From: JBBSEZ01 sp038239195
GTDB lineage: Bacteria > Planctomycetota > Planctomycetia > Gemmatales > Gemmataceae
DNA length: 8,789 bases
NCBI GenBank assembly: GCA_038239195.1
Contig: JBBSEZ010000414.1
Span: forward strand, 1-8,789
Reading direction: 5' to 3'
Part shown: one piece after another, positions 1 to 6,288 of the stretch
Layout: each line of letters begins with the position of its first letter
Numbering within the stretch: position 1 is the stretch's first letter
Translations under genes and position numbers: made by a program
Notes under the pieces: generated by a model
Databases searched by the model: none
Told to the model about the DNA's origin: nothing
What the model saw: only the letters and a program-made list of their open reading frames with translations

Positions 1-22
1 CGACGCGCTCCGCTCCGCGTCG
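1..22. repeat. Inverted repeat downstream of dcd
   Basis: CGACGCG (1-7) is the exact reverse complement of CGCGTCG (16-22), with an 8-base loop. It lies about 55 bases downstream of the restored dcd stop. No T-rich tract follows in the leftward direction within the window, so it is not a clear intrinsic terminator. It touches the window edge and may be part of a longer element. Confidence 0.3.
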
Positions 23-76
23 CGGCTACACGACCCTCTGGAGAGGCGCTCCGCAGGCAGGGGACGGCCAGGACGG

Positions 77-669
77 TCAACACGCCGGGCCCTGCGTCGC
101 GAACTGGCCCGCGTAGCCCTGTTCCGGCGTGCCGTCCACCTGCTCGAACACGAGCTGGCAGATGCGCATGCCGGGCTTCAGGACGATGGGCAGCGGGCCG
201 TGTTCCATATCTCAAGTTGGATGGGGTTGCCGAGAAAGTCCGGGTTGGCGGGCTTGTCCCCGAGCCCCGCGTGGATCGTCGGGGCGGTGACGTGAACGCC
301 GAGGCCCAGACGTGCCAGGCTGCTCTTTCCCTCGACCCGGGCGGCGAGGCGCGAGCGGTGCGGCAGTTGAATCTGCTCCAGAGTCCAGCCGAGGTAGAAC
401 TTCCCGGGCAGGATGGGACAGCCTTCCGGCGGGATCGGCGTCGAACGAAGGAACCGGGCAATCAGCTCCGTGATAGTGGGGTGGGGACCTGCTGGTGAGA
501 AGTTCCGGGGCGCATCGGCAGCCGACAGGTCCCAGGACGCCAGCTGCTCGCCCAGCCGGAGGTCCAGAGCCGTCGAGCACCACAGGTAAGCTTCGGAGCG
601 CGGGCCTGGAGTGATTCGGATCGAGCCGCGCTCCAGCGCCGCCTTGATTTCACGGTCGCAGAGGATCAC
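77..669 (-). pseudogene. dcd: dCTP deaminase (Dcd), frame broken by a one-base deletion
   Basis: Dcd belongs to the trimeric dUTPase/dCTP deaminase fold and deaminates dCTP to dUTP in the cytoplasm, feeding dTTP synthesis. The N-terminus ILCDREI matches the family opening. GKSSLARLG is at residues 114-122, VHVTA follows, and QLEIWN carries the catalytic glutamate at about residue 153. The frame as read stops at 178-180 after NTARCPSS (163 aa). Adding one base near 199 (GGGCC read where GGGCCC is expected on the plus strand) restores NTGPLPIVLKPGMRICQLVF and a GYAGQF ending, with a stop at 77-79. The repaired protein is 197 aa, close to the usual length (E. coli 193). The GTG start at 667-669 is preferred: it has GGAG at 677-680 with a 7-base spacer and overlaps the upstream stop as GTGA. 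An ATG at 712-714 would add 15 residues not expected in the family. The break could be a real mutation or a sequencing error in a short homopolymer. Confidence 0.85.
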
Positions 670-944
670 GTCTTCGCTCCGTTGAGCCAGATCAAGTTGG
701 CGGTGCGCACCCACAGGCGGTTGCCCCCGGTGATCGCTTCGTGCGGGAACTCGACCAAGACCACGTCGCGCTCCTTGTCGATGAACACGACCCCGATCGG
801 CAGGTAGGTCTTGTCGCCCTGGACCGTGAGGAAGTTGTTCTCGACCAGGATCACTTCCCCGTGCCCGCGCACGTCCCGAACCGTCACGGCGCGCTCGGGC
901 TCGCGCATACCGGGACCGACACTTTCGCAGAGCATCTCCGCCAT
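666..944 (-). CDS. Hypothetical protein, 92 aa, co-transcribed with dcd
   Basis: I do not recognise this family. The protein is small and soluble-looking, with no signal peptide or membrane segment. It is rich in alternating hydrophobic stretches (VILVENNFLTV, YLPIGVVFI, DVVLVEFP), which suggests a compact beta fold. The ATG at 942-944 is chosen because AGGAG (953-957) sits 8 bases upstream and a promoter ends just beyond it. The longer ATG at 975-977 overlaps the promoter -10 box and would lie outside the transcript. Its stop TGA overlaps the dcd GTG as GTGA, which points to translational coupling and perhaps a role linked to nucleotide metabolism. That functional link is inference from position only. 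Confidence 0.7.
   Translation of the reverse strand: MAEMLCESVGPGMREPERAVTVRDVRGHGEVILVENNFLTVQGDKTYLPIGVVFIDKERDVVLVEFPHEAITGGNRLWVRTANLIWLNGAKT
677..680 (-). promoter_or_regulatory. Ribosome binding site deciding the dcd GTG start
   Basis: GGAG on the minus strand lies 7 bases before the GTG at 669. It falls inside the end of the 92-aa gene. Together with the GTGA stop/start overlap it favours GTG over the upstream ATG at 714. Confidence 0.55.
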
Positions 945-952
945 GGCAATTT

Positions 953-957
953 CTCCT
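953..957 (-). promoter_or_regulatory. Ribosome binding site of the 92-aa gene
   Basis: AGGAG on the minus strand is followed by an 8-base spacer and the ATG at 944. It decides the start in favour of 944 over 977. Confidence 0.6.
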
Positions 958-975
958 GTCGTGGGGGCCTTCCCC

Positions 976-1003
976 ATTATCCCCGCATTGATCGGCCAGT
1001 CAA
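976..1003 (-). promoter_or_regulatory. Sigma70-type promoter for the 92-aa gene and dcd
   Basis: On the minus strand TTGACT (1003-998, 5 of 6 to consensus) is followed after 16 bases by GATAAT (981-976, 5 of 6). Initiation would fall near 969, leaving a leader of about 25 bases that contains AGGAG before the ATG at 944. The fit of promoter, leader and ribosome binding site makes this the best-supported promoter in the window. Confidence 0.65.
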
Positions 1004-1019
1004 CAAACAGCGAGGCCTC

Positions 1020-1045
1020 CCGGGCAGGGGCCGTGCGCTGCCCGG
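1020..1045. repeat. 8-bp inverted repeat in the divergent region
   Basis: CCGGGCAG (1020-1027) pairs exactly with CTGCCCGG (1038-1045) around a 10-base loop. It lies upstream of the leftward promoter. No T-tract follows, so a terminator role is not supported. It could be an operator or a chance palindrome in GC-rich DNA. Confidence 0.3.
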
Positions 1046-1087
1046 CTTCGCCGTCCCGATCACGTGGCCGCGCTCCCGCGACGCCAA

Positions 1088-1170
1088 GGCGAGCGGCAGG
1101 CAGAAAGCATCCCCCCGTAGGACGGCCCTCCCGAGCCGTCCTACAAGTAGGCCTTTTCCTGCCGCTCGCC
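1088..1170. repeat. Nested inverted repeat (83 bp), possible MITE-like element or structured RNA
   Basis: The outer arms GGCGAGCGGCAGG (1088-1100) and CCTGCCGCTCGCC (1158-1170) are perfect 13-bp reverse complements. Inside them GTAGGACGGC (1117-1126) and GCCGTCCTAC (1135-1144) form a perfect 10-bp stem with an 8-base loop. AAAG (1104-1107) can also pair with CTTT (1153-1156). The trinucleotide CAA flanks both ends (1085-1087 and 1171-1173), which could be a target duplication but is short enough to be chance. It lies between two divergent genes, so it does not terminate either one. Confidence 0.6.
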
Positions 1171-1222
1171 CAAAGGCCCGCAGCCCACCCCGCCCGGCGA
1201 GGCCACCTCCGACCAGGCGCCC

Positions 1223-1251
1223 TTGCAACCTCCGCGGACGCGCCCTAGAAA
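1223..1251 (+). promoter_or_regulatory. Candidate promoter for the gld-like operon
   Basis: TTGCAA (1223-1228) and TAGAAA (1246-1251) each match 4 of 6 sigma70 consensus bases and are separated by 17 bases. They lie in the only AT-rich patch before the operon. Initiation near 1258 would give a leader of about 70 bases. The match is modest. Confidence 0.35.
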
Positions 1252-1265
1252 ATACGTAACCCGAT

Positions 1266-1287
1266 CGGCCGCGCCCGCGCGCGGCCG
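1266..1287 (+). repeat. Leader hairpin upstream of the ABC ATPase gene
   Basis: CGGCCGCG (1266-1273) pairs exactly with CGCGGCCG (1280-1287) around a 6-base loop. If transcription starts near 1258 it would form at the very 5' end of the mRNA and could stabilise it. No T-tract follows, so a simple attenuator is not supported. Confidence 0.3.
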
Positions 1288-1328
1288 TGCGTGTCCCCCA
1301 ACCCAGAAACCCGGGCGGACGGACGGAA

Positions 1329-2333
1329 ATGATCCACGTCGAGAACTTGACCAAGAAGTTTGGCCCCGTCGTGGCGGTCAACAACGTCAGCTTCCACGTC
1401 GAAAAGGACGAGGTCGTCGGCCTGCTCGGCAACAACGGCGCCGGCAAGACGACCATCATGCGCATCCTCACCACTTACCTGCCCGCCTCCAGCGGCATCG
1501 CCCGGGTGGCGGGGCTCGACGTGATGACGCAGTCCATCGAGGTGCGCCGCAAGATCGGCTACCTGCCGGAAAGCATTCCGCTCTACCCCGAGATGCGCGT
1601 CAACGAATACCTCGAATACCGCGCCAAGCTCAAGGGCGTCGATCGCAAGCAGCGGCCCGCCCGCGTCGAATACTGCCTCGAGGCCTGCCGCGTCAAGGAC
1701 GTCGAGCGCCGGCTCCTCGGCACCCTCTCCAAGGGCTATCGCCAGCGCGTTGGCCTGGCCGATGCCCTCATCAACGACCCGCCGCTGCTCATCCTCGACG
1801 AGCCGACCGATGGCCTCGACCCCGGCCAGAAGGCCGAGACGCTCGGCATGCTCAAGGAGCTGGGCCGCAACCACACCATCATGCTCTCCTCCCACCTCCT
1901 CACCGAGGTCGAGAGCATCGTCTCGCGCGTCATCATCGTGCGCCGCGGCAAGGTCGGCCTGGCCAAGAAGCTCTCCGAGTTCGAGGCCGACCCCGTCATC
2001 GAGCTCGAGGTGCGCGGGCCCCTCGATCAGGTCCTCGGCCTGCTCAAGGGCACCGAGGGCGTCGCCTCCGTAAGCAGCGAGAACCTCGGCGAGGGGGTGG
2101 GCGCCTACACCGTTCGCACCCATCAGTTCAAGGACCTGCGCGAGGTCCTCAGCCAGCGCCTCGCCAACAACGGCTGGGCGCTGCGCCGCCTCGACCTGCG
2201 CCGCCGCAAGCTCCAGGACCGCTGGAACGAGATCAACAACATGGACGAGGCGCTGCTCGGGGCCGTGCAGGCGCCGGCGCCCACGGCCCCCGTCCTCGCC
2301 TCCCCCCCGGCGAGCACCGCCGTCACCACCTGA
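1329..2333 (+). CDS. gldA: ABC transporter ATP-binding protein, GldA-like
   Basis: This is the cytoplasmic ATPase of an ABC-2 type transporter, expected to pair with the permease encoded next. The 334-aa product has Walker A GNNGAGKTT at residues 34-42, GYLPE with glutamate 81 at the Q-loop position, signature LSKGYRQRVGLA at 133-144, Walker B LLILDEP at 153-159 with catalytic Glu158, D-loop GLDP at 162-165 and switch His189 in SSHLLTE. Residues from about 200 form the C-terminal domain seen in GldA/DrrA-type ATPases, and the last 25 or so are rich in Pro and Ala. The ATG at 1329 is preferred over an in-frame GTG at 1287, because similarity begins at MIHVENLTKKFG; the Shine-Dalgarno is weak (GGACGGA just upstream). 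It heads an operon, with 50 bases to the permease gene. The ATPase call is certain; the gldA name rests on the gldF- and gldG-like neighbours. Confidence 0.93.
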   Translation: MIHVENLTKKFGPVVAVNNVSFHVEKDEVVGLLGNNGAGKTTIMRILTTYLPASSGIARVAGLDVMTQSIEVRRKIGYLPESIPLYPEMRVNEYLEYRAKLKGVDRKQRPARVEYCLEACRVKDVERRLLGTLSKGYRQRVGLADALINDPPLLILDEPTDGLDPGQKAETLGMLKELGRNHTIMLSSHLLTEVESIVSRVIIVRRGKVGLAKKLSEFEADPVIELEVRGPLDQVLGLLKGTEGVASVSSENLGEGVGAYTVRTHQFKDLREVLSQRLANNGWALRRLDLRRRKLQDRWNEINNMDEALLGAVQAPAPTAPVLASPPASTAVTT

Positions 2334-2383
2334 CACCCTCGTGCTGAGCGTCCCCGCACAGAGTTGCTTCGAGGAAGGCCACG

Positions 2384-3937
2384 ATGTCCACCAAGGCGAT
2401 CACGGAGAAACCCGAAGAGCGGCAAATGCCGGCCGACCTGCCGCCGAGGCGCGACACCACGCCCTCGGTGGTGCGCGACGACGACCTCGGCCTGCCGCGA
2501 TTCATCGGCATCGCCGGCGCCATGCTCACCATCTTCGGCGGCATGGCCCTGGGCTTTCACCTGTGGGGCCGGCCGGTCCAACTGTCCCGCGGCCTTTCGA
2601 TCATCTGTGTTGCCCTCGGCATCGGCGGGCTGCTGTTTCACGCCGCCTTCGACCGCGACGTGCAGTTTCGCCGGCTCTACGGCATGATCGGCGGGGCCCT
2701 CCTCGTCGTCGGGGCCGCCCTCCTCATCTACTCCTCCGTCGGCAAAGACCCCGGAATGGCCGGGCGCTTCAGCGTCCCCGTTCTGGTCCTCTCGCTGCTG
2801 TTCGTCCTCTCCTTCTTGCGCAACGAAACCGACCCGCCCGTGCGCCAGATGGTCCAGTACGCCCTTGGCGGCGCTGGCGCCTTGATGATCGTCATCGGCC
2901 TCGGCGGCGGTAACGTCCGCGGCGAGTTCCTCCTGCCCGCCGGCCTGGTGCTCGCCCTCCTCGGCCTGGTCTACGTGGCCGCGTTTGTCGGCTCGCGCGG
3001 CATCGCCGATGACCTCGCCTACCGCGCCGCGCTCGGCCTCGCCGCCGTCGGCGCCCTCGTGATCCTCGTCGCCCTCGTCCGCTCCTTCCTTCCCTCGAGC
3101 ACGGTGAGCTACTTCAAGACCTACGGCTTCCTGCTCATGGTGGTCGGCTTCCTCTACCTCGGCGTCAGTGCCCTCCTGGCTGCCGAATCGCCCGTGGCCG
3201 TCCTGACCCGCAGGGAACTCGGCGCCTTCTTCTACTCGCCGATGGCCTACCTCACTCTCATCGGCTTCGGGCTCGTCACCGCCCTGCCTTACGGCCTCTT
3301 CCTCAACACGCTGTTCTCCGATCGCGCGATGGCCGAGCCCATCGTCCGCAACTACGCCGTGAGCTGGTTCGCCGTCATCCCCGTCATGGTTGTCGTGCCG
3401 GTGCTGACCATGCGGCTGCTGAGCGAGGAGTACCGCAGCGGCACCCTCGAGGTGCTCATGACGGCGCCGGTGAGCGAGGCCACCGTCGTCCTCAGCAAGT
3501 TCCTGGGGGCGCTGATCTCCTACCTGGTCGTCTGGCTGCCGTTCTGGCTCTACCTGCTGGCCATCCCCCTCGCGGGCGGCTCCCCGTTCGACTACCGCCC
3601 GCTGGTCAGCTTCCTGATCGCCGTGATCGTCACCGGCGGGGCGTTCGTCAGCATGGGCCTGTTCTTCTCCAGCCTGACGCGCAACCAGATCGCCAGCTTC
3701 ATGCCGACCTTCGCCGGCATCCTGATGATGCTCGTCTTCTACATCCTCCCGCGCGGGGTCATCGACGCCAGCCGGACCAACTGGGTCGCCCTGCTGAAGC
3801 ACATGTCGTACATCGACCTCTGGGACAGCACCCTCGAAGGCAAACTCGTCCCGCGCATGCTGCTCTTCCCGCTGTCGCTGAACGTGTTCTTCCTGTTCCT
3901 GACCGTCAAGGTCCTCGAATCGCGCAAGTGGCGCTGA
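2384..3937 (+). CDS. gldF: ABC-2 type permease, GldF-like, with extra N-terminal membrane domain
   Basis: This is the inner-membrane permease of the transporter. The C-terminal part, from about residue 270 of 517, is the GldF-like ABC-2 domain. It starts VAVLTRRELGAFFYSPMAYL, which resembles the usual GldF N-terminus. It also has LTMRLLSEEYRSGTLEVLMT at 341-360, the conserved stretch after the second helix, followed by helices near 372-397, 406-430, 437-455 and 491-510. Ahead of this lie a charged cytoplasmic tail (1-38) and about eight predicted helices (39-60, 70-88, 98-117, 129-146, 157-175, 182-203, 213-234, 246-266). These are absent from Flavobacterium GldF, which is about 240 aa. The ATG at 2384 has GAGGAAGG (2371-2378) five bases upstream. 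It follows the ATPase gene by 50 bases and precedes gldG by 124. The permease call is secure; the role of the N-terminal half is unknown. Confidence 0.9.
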   Translation: MSTKAITEKPEERQMPADLPPRRDTTPSVVRDDDLGLPRFIGIAGAMLTIFGGMALGFHLWGRPVQLSRGLSIICVALGIGGLLFHAAFDRDVQFRRLYGMIGGALLVVGAALLIYSSVGKDPGMAGRFSVPVLVLSLLFVLSFLRNETDPPVRQMVQYALGGAGALMIVIGLGGGNVRGEFLLPAGLVLALLGLVYVAAFVGSRGIADDLAYRAALGLAAVGALVILVALVRSFLPSSTVSYFKTYGFLLMVVGFLYLGVSALLAAESPVAVLTRRELGAFFYSPMAYLTLIGFGLVTALPYGLFLNTLFSDRAMAEPIVRNYAVSWFAVIPVMVVVPVLTMRLLSEEYRSGTLEVLMTAPVSEATVVLSKFLGALISYLVVWLPFWLYLLAIPLAGGSPFDYRPLVSFLIAVIVTGGAFVSMGLFFSSLTRNQIASFMPTFAGILMMLVFYILPRGVIDASRTNWVALLKHMSYIDLWDSTLEGKLVPRMLLFPLSLNVFFLFLTVKVLESRKWR

Positions 3938-3950
3938 ATCAACGGCGTTC

Positions 3951-4023
3951 GGAGTCAGGGAAGAGAGGGCACACCGCTTCTTGCTTGCCGTTTCGCGAGG
4001 CGCCAGCGCCTCTCCCTGACTCC
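3951..4023. repeat. Nested inverted repeat in the gldF-gldG spacer
   Basis: GGAGTCAGGGA (3951-3961) and TCCCTGACTCC (4013-4023) are perfect 11-bp reverse complements. Just inside the right arm, GAGGCG (3997-4002) pairs with CGCCTC (4007-4012) around the tetraloop CCAG. The element fills most of the 124-base spacer and ends 26 bases before the gldG ribosome binding site. No T-tract follows. It could be an mRNA processing or stability element inside the operon, or an inserted repeat. Confidence 0.55.
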
Positions 4024-4061
4024 TGGCTCCTTCCGACCAAGGGACTGATGGAGAGACTTCC

Positions 4062-6206
4062 ATGTCCAGTTCTCCGACGCCCGCGAGCCAGCCGCAGCCG
4101 CCGACCGGCCTCGGCCCGGCGCCGCTCCCCATCGAGCCCCTGCACCTGACCTATGGGCTGTTCGTGCTGACCGGCCTGTTCGCCGCCATCCCGATTGCCG
4201 TGCTGATTCAGTTCAAAGGCAACGTCCAGGCCGCCATCAACTCGGTGTTCGCGTGGGGCGTCGTGCTGGCCCTCGCGGCGCTCAGTGCGGCCCTGGTGAA
4301 CTTGAGCCTCCATGACGAGCGCCTCACCGAGGGCGACAAGGGCCGACTGGTCCTGCTATCCCTGGGCGGCGCGTGCGGCTTCGCCACGACCGTCCTCGGT
4401 GCCTACCTGCCGTTCTCCGACTTCTTCCGCGAGCAGCTCGCGGGCGGCCTGGAGGGTTGGCGGACCGCCCCCCGCAAGGCCCTGCTCTTGCCTGCCCTGG
4501 CGTTCCTCGGCGGGCTGGGGCTCATGTTCGCCAGCCTCCAGCTCGGCCGCGGCATGGAGCGCAGCAATCAGACGATGCGGCGGCTGATCTACGGCTACAA
4601 CGCCGTGCTGACCGGCCTGCTGCTGCTGGCGATCCTGGCCCTGCCCAACCTGCTGGCCTACGCCGCCCCCTTCTCGCGCTTCATGGGCAAGACGGACGAT
4701 TGGACCAAGGGCCAGGTCTACACGCTCCAGCAAGACACCAGGAACTACCTGACGGCGCTGGACACGTCGGTGAGCGTCTACGTGATGCTCGACCCCAACG
4801 ACCCGCGCTCCGCCGACATGGCCCAGCTCCTCGAGAACTGCCGCGCCGTCACGCCCAAACTGAAGTGGTTCTCGGTGCCCTCGCGCCCCGAGGGCAGGAG
4901 CGAGCCGGGGCGGGCCCAGGGGGAGATCCAGAGGAAATACAAGCTGTCCGAGGTCTACGGCATGCTCGTGGTCGTCGGCGATGACGAGAAGAACGAGAAG
5001 TGGGACTTCGTCCCGGCCAGCGACCTGGGCCGTTCGCGCGGCCCCGAGGGGGACGACTACGTCTTCACGGGCGAGCGGGCCCTGCTCAACTCGCTCCGCT
5101 TCGCCTCCGAAGGCAAAGCCGTTTACTATTTCACGCAAGGCTCGGGAGAACTGCCCATCCAGGGGCCCTCGCCGATGATGCCCCGCGCCCGGGACCAGGC
5201 CACCCTGGGCGAGCTCAATCGCCGGCTCACCCAGCGCAAGGGGGTGGAGGTCCGACCTCTCCAGGCGACCGCCGCCGACAAGGGGGTGCCCGCCGACGCC
5301 GACGTGGTCATCGTGGCCGGGCCCAAGAGCGAATTGCCGAAGGAATTCGTGAAGGCCCTCGAAAAATACCTCGACCGGAAAGGCGAGAAGAAGGGCAAAT
5401 TGATTCTCCTCCTCGATCCTCTCGTCCAACTCAAGGGGGGAAAGCAACGCGCCCGGACCGGCCTGGAGGGCCTGCTGGCAAAGAACAACGTCAAGTTGGG
5501 CGACGACATTGTGTGCGATTCCCTGATCGACCGGCCCGACGTGGTCTACGATCTCGAAGTCATAACCAACCCGGAGACCCAGAACCCGATCGCCCGGGCC
5601 TTCTCGCCCGTCAAACGGAACACGGCGAAGCTTTTCCGCCTCCAGAAGTCGCGCACCGTGACGCCGGCGGCAGGGCCGAAGGCGGGGCCGATGGCGGGCG
5701 GGGGGGCCGTCGTCGAGGACTTGCTCATTACCCTGCGGGGGGGCTACTGGGCCGAAGAAGACCCGAACGTGGACGTGGTGGACAAGGCGGCCCGCCTCGA
5801 GCAAATGCGCAGTAGCGACAACATCAAGGACGTCCTGGAGTGGCGCCGGCTGTGCGGCAAGCGCCTTTGCGTGGCGGTGACGGTCACGGCCCCGGTGGTC
5901 GGGGTGCCCGGCGACCCGGCCCACTCGCGCTTGCAGAAGCCGCGCATGGTCGTCTTCGGCAGCTCCACCTGGCTTCAGGATGAGTCCTTGACGCGCTGGC
6001 CGGCAAACTTCGACCTCTTCGACAACAGCCTGTCGTGGGCGCGCGAGCGCCCGACGGTCGGCGAGGGCGTCGATCCCATCCGCAAGCCGTACGAGATCAA
6101 CATCGTGAAGGAGCGCTTCTGGTCGCTCATCCTGTTGCCCCCGCTGCTGCTGATGCTCGGCGTGATCGGCATCGGGTGTGGGGTCTGGGTGGTGCGGCGG
6201 CGCTGA
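4062..6206 (+). CDS. gldG: GldG-family ABC auxiliary protein, multi-pass N-terminus
   Basis: GldG-family proteins are membrane-anchored partners of GldA/GldF with a large extracytoplasmic region of the ABC_transp_aux (GldG/IFT52-like) type. The product is 714 aa. After a Pro-rich N-terminus come four hydrophobic segments (about 28-50, 60-82, 95-118, 139-161), then the canonical anchor helix (179-202). It is followed by the typical GldG start of the soluble part (DDWTKGQVYTLQQDTRNYL, 212-230). The long soluble region to about 685 contains GKLILLLDPL (445-454) and, near its end, VFGSSTWL and NFDLFDNSLSWARE, matching the GldG pattern of a strand, then asparagine and NS.W. A C-terminal helix (687-710) ends in VRRR, consistent with a cytoplasmic tail. 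A Gly/Ala/Pro-rich linker lies at 534-549. The ATG at 4062 has GGAGAG (4050-4055) six bases upstream. Usual family members have only the two anchor helices. The substrate is unknown. Confidence 0.88.
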   Translation: MSSSPTPASQPQPPTGLGPAPLPIEPLHLTYGLFVLTGLFAAIPIAVLIQFKGNVQAAINSVFAWGVVLALAALSAALVNLSLHDERLTEGDKGRLVLLSLGGACGFATTVLGAYLPFSDFFREQLAGGLEGWRTAPRKALLLPALAFLGGLGLMFASLQLGRGMERSNQTMRRLIYGYNAVLTGLLLLAILALPNLLAYAAPFSRFMGKTDDWTKGQVYTLQQDTRNYLTALDTSVSVYVMLDPNDPRSADMAQLLENCRAVTPKLKWFSVPSRPEGRSEPGRAQGEIQRKYKLSEVYGMLVVVGDDEKNEKWDFVPASDLGRSRGPEGDDYVFTGERALLNSLRFASEGKAVYYFTQGSGELPIQGPSPMMPRARDQATLGELNRRLTQRKGVEVRPLQATAADKGVPADADVVIVAGPKSELPKEFVKALEKYLDRKGEKKGKLILLLDPLVQLKGGKQRARTGLEGLLAKNNVKLGDDIVCDSLIDRPDVVYDLEVITNPETQNPIARAFSPVKRNTAKLFRLQKSRTVTPAAGPKAGPMAGGGAVVEDLLITLRGGYWAEEDPNVDVVDKAARLEQMRSSDNIKDVLEWRRLCGKRLCVAVTVTAPVVGVPGDPAHSRLQKPRMVVFGSSTWLQDESLTRWPANFDLFDNSLSWARERPTVGEGVDPIRKPYEINIVKERFWSLILLPPLLLMLGVIGIGCGVWVVRRR

Positions 6207-6243
6207 CGCGACGAGGAAGGGGGCCCCTCTCCCTCGTTGCGTC
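6205..6243. repeat. Long hairpin overlapping the gldG stop codon
   Basis: Positions 6205-6216 pair with 6232-6243 over 12 bp, with a single G-U wobble at 6210/6238. After one mismatch, 6218-6222 pair with 6226-6230 (one more wobble) around a 3-base loop. The base of the stem includes the last two bases of the gldG TGA. No T-tract follows, and the next gene of the operon starts 45 bases later. An RNA-processing, stability or partial-attenuation role is possible but not shown. Confidence 0.5.
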
Positions 6244-6288
6244 CGCGGCGCTGGCGCTCTGGAACATCGAAAGAAAGCTACCGGAACC

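Larger units (their letters stand above)
945..1328. other. Divergent intergenic region, 384 bp
   Basis: I see no convincing gene here; open frames crossing it lack recognisable sequence and run into the neighbouring genes in the wrong frame or strand. It separates the leftward dcd operon from the rightward gld-like operon. It holds candidate promoters for both directions and three inverted repeats, listed separately. The stretches 1046-1087 and 1171-1222 show nothing I can assign. Confidence 0.6.

Noticed and set aside
1020..1045. Hairpin considered as a transcription terminator
   Set aside because: It lies upstream of both divergent genes and has no following T-tract on either strand.
741..1259. 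Plus-strand frames through the 92-aa gene and the divergent region
   Set aside because: No motif, no ribosome binding site, biased composition, and they cross the promoter of the leftward operon.
1287..1328. GTG start adding 14 residues to the ABC ATPase
   Set aside because: The added residues are Pro/Arg-rich and not part of the family; ATG at 1329 starts directly on the conserved MIHVENL opening.
1223..2347. A 374-codon plus-strand frame overlapping the ATPase gene
   Set aside because: Arg/Pro/Ala-rich translation in the wrong frame; the overlapping frame has all ABC ATPase motifs.
2123..4132. A 669-codon open frame on the minus strand, antisense to the permease gene
   Set aside because: Its translation is a low-complexity Glu/Asp/Gly/His/Arg-rich string with no domain. 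It is the complement of a GC-rich plus-strand gene with clear family motifs.
6178..6288. N-terminal extension of the DUF4340 protein by 37 residues
   Set aside because: It would overlap the gldG end and the hairpin, and encodes no recognisable sequence; the protein opens naturally with its membrane helix at 6289.
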